Notes under the pieces: model-generated
What the model saw: only the letters and a program-made list of their open reading frames with translations
Told to the model about the DNA's origin: nothing
Database searches by the model: none
Program-made: the position numbers and the translations under genes
Part shown: positions 16,775 through 25,027 of the stretch, piece by piece
How the letters are laid out: each line of letters starts with the position of its first letter
Numbering within the stretch: the first letter of the stretch is position 1
Assembly: GCF_028737255.1 (NCBI RefSeq)
Contig: NZ_JAQZAN010000013.1
Coordinates: forward strand, 62,001-126,000
Length of the DNA: 64,000 bases
Direction: 5' to 3'
Origin: Actinomycetospora straminea
Lineage (GTDB): Bacteria > Actinomycetota > Actinomycetes > Mycobacteriales > Pseudonocardiaceae

Positions 16775-17925
16775 CCGCGCCGGTGCGCCGGCGGCCGCGG
16801 GACCGGCGCGCGCAGATCCTCGCCGCCGCCGCGGCCCGGTTCTGGTCGGAGGGCTATCACCGGGTCGGGATGGCGGACGTGGCGACGGCGGTCGGCATCG
16901 CCCCGAGCGCGCTCTACCGGCACGTGCGCGGCAAGCAGGAGCTGCTGCTCGCGATCCTCGACGAGCACCTCACGCGGATCGAGGGCCTGGTCGCCGAGTC
17001 CGCCACGGCTCCCGACGGCGACCTCGTCGACGGCCTCGCGGCGCTGGCCCTGGAGCGCCGCGAGTTCGGCCTGCTGTGGGAGCGCGAGTCCGGGCACCTG
17101 CCCGCCGAGGCGAGCCGCGCGATCCGCCACCGCCTGCGAGGGGTGGCCGGGGTGCTGGCGGTCGCCGCGCCCGCCCCCACCGACGCGGCGGACCTGCGGT
17201 CGTGGGCGGCGCTCGCGGTGCTGGACAGCCCGTCGCACCACCGCTGGGTCCTCGACGGCGACCGCTTCGGCGCGCTCCTGGCGGGCGCCGCCCGCGCGGT
17301 GCTGACGACGTCCCTGCCGCCGACGATCGGCGCGCCCGCGGCGCCGGTGCGCCCCGCCGGCCTCGTGCCCGCGTCCCGCCGCGAGGCGCTGCTCGCCGCG
17401 GCCACGCGGCTGTTCGGGGAGCAGGGCTACCCGGCGGTGGGGCTCGGCGACATCGGCGCGGCGGCCGGGATCGCCGGCCCGAGCGTCTACCGGTACTTCG
17501 CCACCAAGACCGACCTGCTGCTCGCCGCCCTGCACCGCGGCAACGAGGTGCTGTGGCTCGGCCTGCACCACGCCCTCGCGGGGGCCGACGACGCCGGCCA
17601 CGCCCTCGCGCGCCTCGCCACCGACTACACGTCCTTCGTCGCCGAGAACCCCGAGCTGATCAGCGTGCTCGTCTCGCAGACCATCCACCTGCCCGCGCCC
17701 CACCGTGACGACCTCCGCCGCTCGCAGCGCGCCTACCTCGCCGAGTGGGTCGCGCTGCTGGTCGCCGCGCGCCCGGACCTGCCGGCGGACGAGGCGCGGG
17801 TGCTCGTCCACGCCGCGCTCGCGCTGGTCAACGGCCTGGGACGCGTGCACCACCTCGCGGTCGTGCCCGGCGCCCGGGCGCGGACGGCGGCGCTGGCGGG
17901 GGCGGTGCTGGGGGCGGCGGGGTGA
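16771..17925 (+). CDS. Tandem (double-domain) TetR-family transcriptional regulator
   Basis: A 384-residue protein made of two TetR repressors in one chain. HTH 1 is at about residues 12-58 (ILAAAAARFWSEGYHRVGMA, GIAPSALYRHVRGKQELL). HTH 2 is at about 203-250 (LLAAATRLFGEQGYPAVGLG, GIAGPSVYRYFATKTDLLLA). Each is followed by its own ligand-binding-type helical domain. TetR proteins normally dimerise to bind palindromes; here one chain could supply both halves. It is coupled to the enoyl-CoA hydratase gene by GTGA and probably regulates this lipid or acid degradation locus. Confidence 0.9.
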   Translation: MTAPVRRRPRDRRAQILAAAAARFWSEGYHRVGMADVATAVGIAPSALYRHVRGKQELLLAILDEHLTRIEGLVAESATAPDGDLVDGLAALALERREFGLLWERESGHLPAEASRAIRHRLRGVAGVLAVAAPAPTDAADLRSWAALAVLDSPSHHRWVLDGDRFGALLAGAARAVLTTSLPPTIGAPAAPVRPAGLVPASRREALLAAATRLFGEQGYPAVGLGDIGAAAGIAGPSVYRYFATKTDLLLAALHRGNEVLWLGLHHALAGADDAGHALARLATDYTSFVAENPELISVLVSQTIHLPAPHRDDLRRSQRAYLAEWVALLVAARPDLPADEARVLVHAALALVNGLGRVHHLAVVPGARARTAALAGAVLGAAG

Positions 17926-18019
17926 GCCCGTGTCCGCCCCGCGCAGAAAGGGCGTGTGGTCCGGCCCGCGGGGTGCTGTGATGGTCGTCGCAACGGTGTC
18001 ATCACAGGCAGGGGGAGCC

Positions 18020-18775
18020 GTGACCACACCCGACCTCGACGACGAGCCCACCCTCTACGACTGGGCCGGCGGCTACCCGGCGCTGCTGCGGATGACCACG
18101 CAGTTCTACGAGCGCCACGTCCCGGCGGACCCGCTGCTCGGGCCGCTGTTCGCCGGCATGGAGGCCGACCACCCCGAGCGGGTCGCGGCCTGGCTCTCCG
18201 AGGTCTTCGGCGGCCCGGAGCTCTACTCGCAGCGCTACGGCGGCTACGCCCGGATGATCTCCCAGCACCTCGCCAAGCACCTGACGATGGAGCAGCGCGC
18301 CCGGTGGGTGGCGCTGCTCGCGCGCAGCGCCGACGACGCCGACCTGCCGCAGGACCCCGAGTTCCGTGCGGCGTTCGTGGCCTACCTGGAGTGGGGCTCA
18401 CGGATCGCGGTGGAGAACTCGGGCGAGGGCGCCGTCCCGCCCGAGGGCATGCCCGTGCCCCGGTGGTGGTGGGTCTGCAACGCCACCCCGGCGGCCCGGC
18501 CGTCGTCGCGCCCGAGCGCCGTGCCCGACCCCGAGCCCGCGGCGGAGGAGCCGGTCCCGGGGGAGGCCCTGGAGTTCGACCGGCACGTCAAGGGCCTGTT
18601 CCGCCGGCGCGACCGGGCGTCGATGCGCTCGGCCTTCGACCTCTGGGACGCCGGCGACGTCCGCCGCCACGGCACCGCCATCCTCGCGCGGCTGCGCGAC
18701 GGCTCGATGCCGTGCGACGGGGCCTGGGCGGCCGAGCGCGTCGACGTCCTCGCGCGGTGGCTGGACCAGGCCTGA
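18020..18775 (+). CDS. Group II truncated hemoglobin with C-terminal extra domain
   Basis: A 251-residue protein. Residues about 10-150 are a truncated globin of group II (TrHbO): Tyr in the B helix (TTQFYERHV, near residue 30), then YGGYARMISQHLAKHLTME holding the heme-ligand His, and the tryptophan-bearing RWVALL. After a Pro-rich linker (about 160-180) comes a ~65-residue domain (FDRHVKGLFRRRDRASMRSA, then GTAILARLRDGSMPCDGAWA) seen elsewhere as a separate actinobacterial unit of unknown function. GTG at 18020 has a GGGGGAG ribosome site. Roles in oxygen or NO chemistry are likely. It converges on the LysE gene, 3 bp apart. Confidence 0.88.
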   Translation: MTTPDLDDEPTLYDWAGGYPALLRMTTQFYERHVPADPLLGPLFAGMEADHPERVAAWLSEVFGGPELYSQRYGGYARMISQHLAKHLTMEQRARWVALLARSADDADLPQDPEFRAAFVAYLEWGSRIAVENSGEGAVPPEGMPVPRWWWVCNATPAARPSSRPSAVPDPEPAAEEPVPGEALEFDRHVKGLFRRRDRASMRSAFDLWDAGDVRRHGTAILARLRDGSMPCDGAWAAERVDVLARWLDQA

Positions 18776-18778
18776 TCC

Positions 18779-19417
18779 TCAGGCCGCCCGCGACGTCGTC
18801 GCGAGGCCGGCGCCGAGCCCGATCATCGCGACGCCGCCCGCCCCGCCGAGCACCGAGAGCCGCCGCGGCGACCGGGCGAACCACGCGCGGGCCGTGCCGG
18901 CGCCGAGCGCCCAGGCGCTGTCGAACGTCAGCCCGATCGAGGTCATGACCACGCCGAGCACGACGATCTGCGGGAGCGCCGGCTGCGCCGGGTCGACGAA
19001 CTGCGGCAGGAACGCGACGAGGAAGAGCGCGCTCTTGGGGTTGAGCAGCCCGACGACGAGGCCGTCGAGGGTCGAGCGCCACCAGCCGGGCAGGGCCCGG
19101 ACCGCGCCGGGCGTCGCGAGGGCGGCCGCGGTGCCGTGCCGGTGGCGGATCGCGCCGACCCCGAGGACGACGAGGTAGGCCGCGCCGGCGAACTTGACGA
19201 CGGTGAACGCGAGGGCCGAGCGCTCGATCACCGCCCCGAGCCCGACGCCGACGGCGAGCACCTGGAGCCCGATGCCCAGCGCGTTGCCGAGCACCGAGCA
19301 CAGGGCGCGCCGCCGGCCGGCCGCGAGCGCGCGGCCCACCGCGAACACCACGCTCGGGCCCGGGATGACGATGACGATCACGCAGGCGACGACGAAGGCG
19401 AGCAGGCGATCGGGCAC
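18779..19417 (-). CDS. LysE/RhtB-family amino-acid or metabolite exporter
   Basis: A 212-residue inner-membrane protein with about six hydrophobic segments. The family start FVVACVIVIVIPGPSVVFAV and the GLLNPKSALFLVAFLPQFVD motif near residues 118-138 are typical of LysE translocators. GTG at 19417 follows GGCGAGGCTGCC. Substrate unknown. A long palindromic repeat unit lies about 55 bp upstream. Confidence 0.87.
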   Translation of the reverse strand: MPDRLLAFVVACVIVIVIPGPSVVFAVGRALAAGRRRALCSVLGNALGIGLQVLAVGVGLGAVIERSALAFTVVKFAGAAYLVVLGVGAIRHRHGTAAALATPGAVRALPGWWRSTLDGLVVGLLNPKSALFLVAFLPQFVDPAQPALPQIVVLGVVMTSIGLTFDSAWALGAGTARAWFARSPRRLSVLGGAGGVAMIGLGAGLATTSRAA

Positions 19418-19471
19418 GGCGGCAGCCTCGCCGCCCCGGGCCGCCCGGTCCAGCCGGTTTCCGGAGCCGGT

Positions 19472-19540
19472 GCCCTCCGGGCTCGTGAGCAGAAACGAGT
19501 GCTCCAGCACTCGTTTCTGCTCACCTGCGCGCAGCGCACC
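19472..19540. repeat. Dispersed palindromic repeat unit, copy 1
   Basis: A perfect hairpin with 19-bp arms: GTGAGCAGAAACGAGTGCT at 19485-19503, loop CC, and its complement at 19506-19524. Flanks (GCCCTCCGGGCTC before, CTGCGCGCAGCGCACC after) are almost the same as those of copy 2 at 25028-25096. It lies between divergent genes, so it is not simply a terminator here. No transposase or adjacent coding sequence is linked to it. Confidence 0.85.
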
Positions 19541-19687
19541 CCGTGATCGGGGCCACCGGCCGCGGAGGGGGTCGACCGGATGTGCGTGGGGACCCGCGGT
19601 GTTGAACGAGATGCCGGTCCGAGACCGCGCCGAGATCGACGCGAGCGGGACCGCGTTCCGGACATCGGGGTCCGGGGAGGAGGCGTC

Positions 19688-20038
19688 GTGCGACGTCACG
19701 CGAGCAGTCCAGTCCTGATCACCGGTGCGGCCGTCTCCCCCGCGGAGGAGTTCGCGGCCCGCAAGCGCCGCTACTCCACGATCATGTCTCTGCGCATCCC
19801 CTGCCTCGTCGTCGCCGGGGTGCTCGCCATCGGGTTCGGGTGGACGATCGCCGCCGCGGTGCTCGTCGCCCTGTCGGTGCCGCTGCCCTGGGTGGCCGTG
19901 CTCATCGCCAACGACGGCCCGCCGCGCAAGGCCGAGAAGGTCGCGCGCTACCGCAGCGACCGCGTCCTCGAGACCCGCGAGACCCGGGCACTCGAGGCCG
20001 GGCAGGTCATCGACATGCCCTCCGACCGGGCGGCCTGA
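19688..20038 (+). CDS. DUF3099 family membrane protein
   Basis: A 116-residue protein with two adjacent membrane helices (residues about 35-55 and 58-75). The segments RKRRYSTIMSLRIPCLVVAG and VPLPWVAVLIANDGPPRK are typical of DUF3099, an actinobacterial family of unknown function. GTG at 19688 has a GGGGAGGAGG ribosome site. The MFS gene starts 8 bp after its stop, so the two are likely cotranscribed. Confidence 0.85.
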   Translation: MRRHASSPVLITGAAVSPAEEFAARKRRYSTIMSLRIPCLVVAGVLAIGFGWTIAAAVLVALSVPLPWVAVLIANDGPPRKAEKVARYRSDRVLETRETRALEAGQVIDMPSDRAA

Positions 20039-20045
20039 CCCGATC

Positions 20046-21440
20046 GTGGGCGAGGCGGGCTCCTGGGCGCAGCTGCTCGCGCGCGAGCACCGCGGCGCGG
20101 TCGCGGTGCTCGCGGGCGGCACGCTCATGTTCGCGATCGACACCTACGTGACCGCGAGCCTGCTGCCCTCCGCTGTCGCCGAGATCGGCGGCCAGGCCTT
20201 CTACGCCTGGCCGACCACCCTCTTCCTGCTCGCGGCCGTGGTCGCGTCCTCGCTGACCAGCCGCGTGCTCGCCACCGTCTCCCCGGGCCGCGCGTACCTC
20301 GTCGCGCTCGCGGTGTTCGCGGTCGGGGCGCTCGTCGACGCCGTCGCCCCGTCGATGGCGGTCCTCCTGCTCGGCCGCGTCGTCCAGGGCGCGGGCGGCG
20401 GCCTGCTCGCGGGCATGGGTTACGCGCTCATCCGGATCGCCCTGCCCCGCACGCTGTGGACGCGCGGCAGCGCGGTGATCGCGGCGATGTGGGGTGTCGC
20501 GCTGATCGTCGGACCCGGGCTCGGTGGCCTGCTCGCCGAGGTCGGGCTGTGGCGCTGGGCGTTCGGCGCGCTCGTCGTCGGCAGCCTGGCCATCGGCGCC
20601 CTCGTGCCCGCGGCCCTGCACCGCGCGCGGGCGAGGACCGCGCCGGGGCCGTTCCCGGTCGGCTCGGTGCTGCTGGTCGGCGCGGCCGCGGCGGTGCTGT
20701 CCGTCGCGGGCCTCGCCGCCGACGTGCTGGCCGCGGGCCTCGGGCTGCTCGTCGCCGCCGTGCTGCTGGTGGGGTTCGTCCTCCACGAGCGGCGGGCGAG
20801 CGCGGCGGTCCTCCCGCGCGCCACCTTCCGGCCCGGCTCGCCGCTGCGCTGGATCTACGGGCTGAGCGCGGTGCTCGTCGGCGTCTCCGGGCTCGAGGCG
20901 TTCGTGCCGCTGGTCGGGCAGCAGGTCGCGGGCCTCGCGCCGGTCGCCGCCGGCTTCCTCGGCGTCGCGCTGGGCGCGGGCTGGGTGCTCGGCGAGATGG
21001 TCAGCGCGTCCGCGCGCCGCCCGCGTCCCCGGGTCCTCGTCGGGCCCGCGCTGCTGGCCGGCGGCACCGTGCTGGTCGCGGTCACGCTGCTCACCGTCGA
21101 CGGCCCGGTCGCGGTGGTGCTGTGGGCCGTCGGGCTCGTCGTGGGCGGCCTCGGCATCGGCATCGCGTGGCCGCACCTCGCGGCCGCCGCGATCGGGGGC
21201 GCCGAGCCCGAGGCGGACCCCGGCGACCGGGACGAGGGCGAGGCCGACAAGGCCTCGGCCGCGGTCACCACCGTCCAGATGCTCGCCGTCTCCGTGGGCA
21301 CCGCGCTCGGCGGCGCGGGGCTCGCCCTGGGCGGCGCCGACCCCCTCGCCTCCGGGCGCTGGCTCTTCGCCACGTTCGCGGTCGTGGCCGTCCTGGGCGC
21401 GCTCACCGCGCGCCCCGCCTCCCGCGGCGTGGGGCGCTAG
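20046..21440 (+). CDS. Major facilitator superfamily (DHA2-like) efflux transporter
   Basis: A 464-residue inner-membrane protein with about 12-14 hydrophobic segments. The start AVAVLAGGTLMFAIDTYVTA, the RVVQGAGGGLLAGMGYALI segment (motif C region) near residues 110-128, and the RGSAVIAAMWGVALIVGPGL segment near 140-160 fit the drug:proton antiporter branch. GTG at 20046 follows the DUF3099 stop by 8 bp. The substrate is unknown. Its stop overlaps that of the opposing membrane protein gene by a few bases. Confidence 0.88.
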   Translation: MGEAGSWAQLLAREHRGAVAVLAGGTLMFAIDTYVTASLLPSAVAEIGGQAFYAWPTTLFLLAAVVASSLTSRVLATVSPGRAYLVALAVFAVGALVDAVAPSMAVLLLGRVVQGAGGGLLAGMGYALIRIALPRTLWTRGSAVIAAMWGVALIVGPGLGGLLAEVGLWRWAFGALVVGSLAIGALVPAALHRARARTAPGPFPVGSVLLVGAAAAVLSVAGLAADVLAAGLGLLVAAVLLVGFVLHERRASAAVLPRATFRPGSPLRWIYGLSAVLVGVSGLEAFVPLVGQQVAGLAPVAAGFLGVALGAGWVLGEMVSASARRPRPRVLVGPALLAGGTVLVAVTLLTVDGPVAVVLWAVGLVVGGLGIGIAWPHLAAAAIGGAEPEADPGDRDEGEADKASAAVTTVQMLAVSVGTALGGAGLALGGADPLASGRWLFATFAVVAVLGALTARPASRGVGR

Positions 21441-21970
21441 CGCAGGATCTCCACGAGCAGCACCCAGGCGTTGACCAGGCCGCCGAGCAGGGCGAGCGCC
21501 ACGGCGGCCGGGAGCCAGTAGAGCCCCCCGAGCGACCCGGTGAGCAGCCCGACCGCGGCGAGCACCGGCGCGACGACGACCACCACCGACGGGAGCACGG
21601 TCGTCGCGACCCAGGAGGAGGCCGGCTGCTCCGGGGCCCGGGCCCTGGGCCGCGCCTGCCGTGCCAGCCCGGGGGCGACGACCACGGCGATCAGCACCAG
21701 CTCGACCGCCAGCGCGACGTCCGGCTGCCCGGGCACCAGCAGCGCCAGCGAGAAGAACACCGGCAGCGCGAGCAGGACGAGGGCCTGCGCGGCGCGTCCG
21801 GCGATGCCGCCGGCGAGGATCGTCTGGATGTTGATCGACACGGCGACGAACAGCAGGCCCGCGAGCGCGGCGGCCGCCCCGGCCATGCCGGCGGCGAAGT
21901 CGGACCACGGCTCGGCGTCGTACGCGGCGTCCACGGCGCGCAGTCTGCTCGGCGCGGCCGGGCCGGTCAC
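21437..21970 (-). CDS. Four-helix integral membrane protein, function unknown
   Basis: A 177-residue protein from GTG 21970, which overlaps the TGA of the upstream gene (GTGA); an in-frame GTG at 21934 would give 165. Hydrophobic segments lie at about residues 26-45, 55-75, 80-97, 120-142 and 150-172. The conserved-looking start YDAEPWSDFAAGMAGAAAAL is shared with other actinobacterial membrane proteins of no assigned role. No catalytic motif. Confidence 0.65.
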   Translation of the reverse strand: MTGPAAPSRLRAVDAAYDAEPWSDFAAGMAGAAAALAGLLFVAVSINIQTILAGGIAGRAAQALVLLALPVFFSLALLVPGQPDVALAVELVLIAVVVAPGLARQARPRARAPEQPASSWVATTVLPSVVVVVAPVLAAVGLLTGSLGGLYWLPAAVALALLGGLVNAWVLLVEILR

Positions 21971-22332
21971 GACCCGGTGAGCTGCTCCCGCATGGCCGCC
22001 GCCACCGCCTGGAGCGCCGACAGCGGCCGGATCATCACGGTCAGCCGGTCGATCGCCCCGCTCGCGTCGTGGTGGATCAGGTCGATGCCCTCGAGCTCGC
22101 GGTCGCCGACGTGCGCGCGGAAGACGAGCAGGTGGTCGTCGCCGTCGTCCATCTCCGCGACGTAGCGGAAGTCCTCGAACACCGTCGCGACCGCGTGCAG
22201 GATCGGCGCCACGGCGTCGCGGCCCCGGTAGGGGCTGTGCACGACGGGGCTGTGGAACTCCACGTCGTCGGCGAGGAGCGCGACGGCGGCGGCCATGTCG
22301 CCGCTCTCGACGGCGGTGCGGAAGGTGGTCAC
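21967..22332 (-). CDS. SnoaL/NTF2-like domain protein
   Basis: A 121-residue single-domain protein of the SnoaL/NTF2-like cone fold. It has the helix-first layout TTFRTAVESGDMAAAVALLA, then DDVEFHSPVVHSPYRGRDAV and a C-terminal beta sheet (DHLLVFRAHVGDRELEGIDL, IDRLTVMIRPLSAL). These proteins bind small hydrophobic ligands or act as isomerases or cyclases; the substrate is unknown. GTG at 22332. The downstream membrane protein gene overlaps by GTGA. Confidence 0.8.
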   Translation of the reverse strand: MTTFRTAVESGDMAAAVALLADDVEFHSPVVHSPYRGRDAVAPILHAVATVFEDFRYVAEMDDGDDHLLVFRAHVGDRELEGIDLIHHDASGAIDRLTVMIRPLSALQAVAAAMREQLTGS

Positions 22333-22428
22333 GTGGTCCCCAGGATCGTGTAGAACATCGACGACGGCGTGCTGCGGGTCTCCCGGGGGCACACCCTAGG
22401 GGCCGGGAGCGTCGGGGGGAGGGGCGTC

Positions 22429-22895
22429 GTGAGCGAGCCCGTGGCCGGGGTCCAGGCCGGCGTCCAGGGCGGCGTCCAGGCCGAGGTCGACGACCCGTTG
22501 CGGCTCGAGGCGCCCGCCGCCCCGGAGCACGTCGGACGCCTGCGCCGCGCGGCGCGTCGCTGGCTTCGCGGGGTGTGCTCGGCGACGACGACGACACCGT
22601 CGACAACCTCACCCTGGCCGTCAGCGAGGCGCTCGAGAACGCCGTCGAGCACGCCTACGCCGACCGCGACGAGCCCGGCACCATGTCCCTCGTGGCCGGC
22701 CGTGACCCCGCCGATGCCCACGTCCTCGTCGTCACCGTGTCCGACTCCGGGCGCTGGCGCCCGCCGGTCGAGCGGCCGAGCTACCGGGGCCGGGGTCTGG
22801 CGATGATCGAGGAGCTCGTCGACGGGTACACCGTCGACCCCGGGCCGGGCGGCACCACGGTGACGCTGCGGCACGCGGAGCCGCGGGCCTCCTAG
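22429..22895 (+). pseudogene. RsbW-like ATP-binding anti-sigma kinase, frameshifted
   Basis: From GTG 22429 (GGGGGGAGGGG ribosome site) the frame encodes the usual start of an RsbW-type ATPase (LRLEAPAAPEHVGRLRRAAR RWL). At 22573-22577 the bases GTGTG appear where a single GTG would keep the frame. After this a second frame, open from 22575, gives the rest: VDNLTLAVSEALENAVEHAY (N box), VVTVSDSGRW and YRGRGLAMIEELVDGYTVD (G box), ending at 22895. A 2-bp TG duplication explains the break. It may be a true inactivation or a sequencing error; the second frame alone lacks the first helix and strand. Confidence 0.75.
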
Positions 22896-23065
22896 CGTCC
22901 CGCGCGTACGCCGCGCGACGTCGAACGGTGGTCCGTCGGCCGTGGCGTGTGCGTGCCGCGCGACGGTGTCGACCGCGGGGCGGGCGGCGTGGGGGAGGCC
23001 GCCGGCGGCTCGACGAGCCCCAGGGCCGAGTCCGGGATGAGGGCCAGCTCCCGATTCTTGATCAT
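22892..23065 (-). CDS. Small 57-residue hypothetical protein
   Basis: ATG at 23065 has a strong GGAAAGGGGG ribosome site at good spacing. The peptide begins MIKNRELALIPDSALGLVEP and goes on with a Pro/Thr/Ser/Arg-rich tail to TAG at 22892, overlapping the stop of the opposing anti-sigma gene. Codons at the start (ATC AAG AAT) are AT-richer than the neighbours. No known family, signal peptide or Cys. The rest of the stretch up to 23226 shows no feature. Confidence 0.4.
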   Translation of the reverse strand: MIKNRELALIPDSALGLVEPPAASPTPPAPRSTPSRGTHTPRPTDHRSTSRGVRAGR

Positions 23066-23226
23066 GTCTGCCCCCTTTCCTGTGCGGCCCGGACGCTCTG
23101 GCGGCCCGGGCGCCTACCTCCAGTGAACGCGGTCACGGGCTGTGTGACTCGGTGGCGGGCGACCGGATCGATCAGGCGGCGACATCTCGGCGGCAGATGG
23201 TCGAGCTGCGCCGACGAACGGCGGCG

Positions 23227-24093
23227 TCAGACGAGCGGCCGCAGGTGCGCGTGGGCCCAGCCGGCGAGGGTGCCCGGCGTGGTCGTCAGCGCGGTGCGGG
23301 GCTGCTCGGGGACGAAGTCCTCGCGCGTGCCCGCGGCCATCCCGACGATCGCCTCGACCTGGACCTCCGCCAGGCCGACCGCGCGCAGTCCGGCGCGCAC
23401 CTCGTCGTCGGTCTGCTGCTCGGCGCGCACCGGCTGGCCGAGCACCGCGGTGAGGACCTCCGCGACCTGGCGGAACGAGAGGTCGTGCGGGCCGTGGACG
23501 GCCTGCACCCCGCCCGTCGTCCACGGCGCGAGCAGGCGGGCGGCGGCGACCTCGGCGATGTCGCGCGGGTCGACCCACGGCTGGGGCAGGTCGAGCGGCA
23601 GCGTCGTCCGCAGGACGCCCGCGCGCAGCCCGTCGACGTCGAGCTCGAGGTTGGAGAAGAAGTAGCCGGGGCGCAGGTGCAGCACCGGGGCGCCGGTGGC
23701 GTCGAGGGCCTCCTCGACGCGGGCGAGGCCGTCGATCTCGCCGACGCCGTGGCGCTTCTCCGCCCCGATGCTCGACTGGAACACGGTGCGCGCGATGCCG
23801 TTCTCCACGTCGGCGCGCGCCACGTGGGCGCCGCGCCGGGCATGGGCGGCGACGGGATCGCCGTCGTGGGCCGTCGGGCTGATCCACAGCAGCGCCTCGA
23901 CCCCGCGGGTCGCCGCGACCACGGCCTCGCCGTCGTCCTGGTCGCAGCGCACGGCGACGACGTGCCCGGACCACGCGGGGTCGAGCACCGCCGGGTCGCG
24001 CAGGAGCACCCGCGGCCGGACCCCGGCCGCCACGAGCGTCCGCAGCACGTGGGACCCGACGTGCCCCCGCGGGGTGGTGATCGCGATGGTCAT
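23227..24093 (-). CDS. NmrA-like NAD(P)-binding protein
   Basis: A 288-residue atypical short-chain dehydrogenase-fold protein. The Rossmann start ITTPRGHVGSHVLRTLVAAG departs from the usual GxxGxxG (here T-P-R-G-H-V-G). Then come LLRDPAVLD, the segment VFQSSIGAEKRHGVGEIDGL at about 110-130, and LHLRPGYFFSNLELDV. This matches NmrA/quinone-oxidoreductase-2-like proteins, which sense redox cofactor or reduce quinones. ATG at 24093. It is divergent from the alpha/beta hydrolase gene across a 98-bp promoter region. Confidence 0.82.
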   Translation of the reverse strand: MTIAITTPRGHVGSHVLRTLVAAGVRPRVLLRDPAVLDPAWSGHVVAVRCDQDDGEAVVAATRGVEALLWISPTAHDGDPVAAHARRGAHVARADVENGIARTVFQSSIGAEKRHGVGEIDGLARVEEALDATGAPVLHLRPGYFFSNLELDVDGLRAGVLRTTLPLDLPQPWVDPRDIAEVAAARLLAPWTTGGVQAVHGPHDLSFRQVAEVLTAVLGQPVRAEQQTDDEVRAGLRAVGLAEVQVEAIVGMAAGTREDFVPEQPRTALTTTPGTLAGWAHAHLRPLV

Positions 24094-24140
24094 GGCGCCA
24101 CCCTGGCGCAGGGGACCGACAGCGCCGGGAATGCACTCGC

Positions 24141-24160
24141 CGGTCGGTCAGTTGCGACCG
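24141..24160. promoter_or_regulatory. Inverted repeat in divergent promoter (NmrA/hydrolase)
   Basis: CGGTCG-N8-CGACCG with perfect 6-bp arms, centred 40 bp before the hydrolase start. A possible operator; no regulator gene is adjacent. Confidence 0.35.
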
Positions 24161-24191
24161 ATTGCATCGCCCACGATGGAAGGACTGCGAG

Positions 24192-25025
24192 ATGCCCACG
24201 CTCACCGTCGCGAACGAGAACGGCAGCCCGGTCGACCTCTACTACGAGGACCACGGCGCGGGGCGCCCGATCGTGCTGATCCACGGCTGGCCGCTGTCCG
24301 GTCGCTCGTGGGAGAAGCAGGTGCCGGCCCTCGTCGACGCCGGTCACCGCGTCGTGACCTACGACCGCCGGGGCTTCGGCTCGTCGTCGCAGCCGTGGAC
24401 CGGCTACGACTACGACACCTTCGCCGCCGACCTCGACGCCCTGCTGCGTCACCTCGACCTGCGCGACGTCACGCTGGTCGGCTTCTCCATGGGTGGCGGC
24501 GAGGTCGCGCGCTACCTCGGCCGCTACGGCAGCGAGCGGGTCGCGCAGGCCGTGTTCGCCGCCGCCGTGCCGCCCTACCTGTACAAGACCGACGACAACC
24601 CCGACGGCGGCCTCGACGACGCCACGATCCAGGGCTTCCTCGACGGCGTCACCGGCGACCGCGTCGCGTTCCTCGACGGCTTCGTCACGAACTTCTTCGC
24701 CGCCGGCGACCGCACCGACCTCATCAGCGAGCCGTCGCGCCTCTACCACCGCGCGATCGCCGAGTTCGCGTCGCCGCAGGGCACGCTGGAGTGCATCAAG
24801 GCCTTCAGCTACACCGACTTCCGTGACGACCTCGCGACGATCGACGTCCCGACGCTGGTGATCCACGGTGACTCGGACGCGATCGTGCCGTTCGAGGTGT
24901 CGGGCCGGCGCACCGCCGAGGCCGTGAAGGACGCGCGCACCGTCGTCGTCGAGGGCGGCCCGCACGGCCTCAACGCCACCCACGCCGAGGAGTTCAACCG
25001 CGCCCTGCTGGAGTTCGTGGGCTAG
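24192..25025 (+). CDS. Alpha/beta hydrolase, non-heme chloroperoxidase-like
   Basis: A 277-residue alpha/beta hydrolase. The oxyanion segment IVLIHGWPLSGRSWEKQ is near residues 32-48. The nucleophile elbow GFSMGGGEVARY is near 97-108, Asp is in VIHGDSDAIVPFE near 225, and the catalytic His is in GGPHGLNATH near 257. This pattern is that of cofactor-free haloperoxidases/perhydrolases and related esterases. ATG at 24192 has a GAAGGACTGCGAG ribosome site. The natural reaction may be ester hydrolysis; peroxidase activity would be a side reaction. A palindromic repeat unit follows at once. Confidence 0.88.
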   Translation: MPTLTVANENGSPVDLYYEDHGAGRPIVLIHGWPLSGRSWEKQVPALVDAGHRVVTYDRRGFGSSSQPWTGYDYDTFAADLDALLRHLDLRDVTLVGFSMGGGEVARYLGRYGSERVAQAVFAAAVPPYLYKTDDNPDGGLDDATIQGFLDGVTGDRVAFLDGFVTNFFAAGDRTDLISEPSRLYHRAIAEFASPQGTLECIKAFSYTDFRDDLATIDVPTLVIHGDSDAIVPFEVSGRRTAEAVKDARTVVVEGGPHGLNATHAEEFNRALLEFVG

Positions 25026-25027
25026 GT

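Noticed and set aside
19580-19687. N-terminal extension of the DUF3099 gene
   Set aside because: The frame is open but the family starts near RKRRY and the strong ribosome site fixes GTG 19688.
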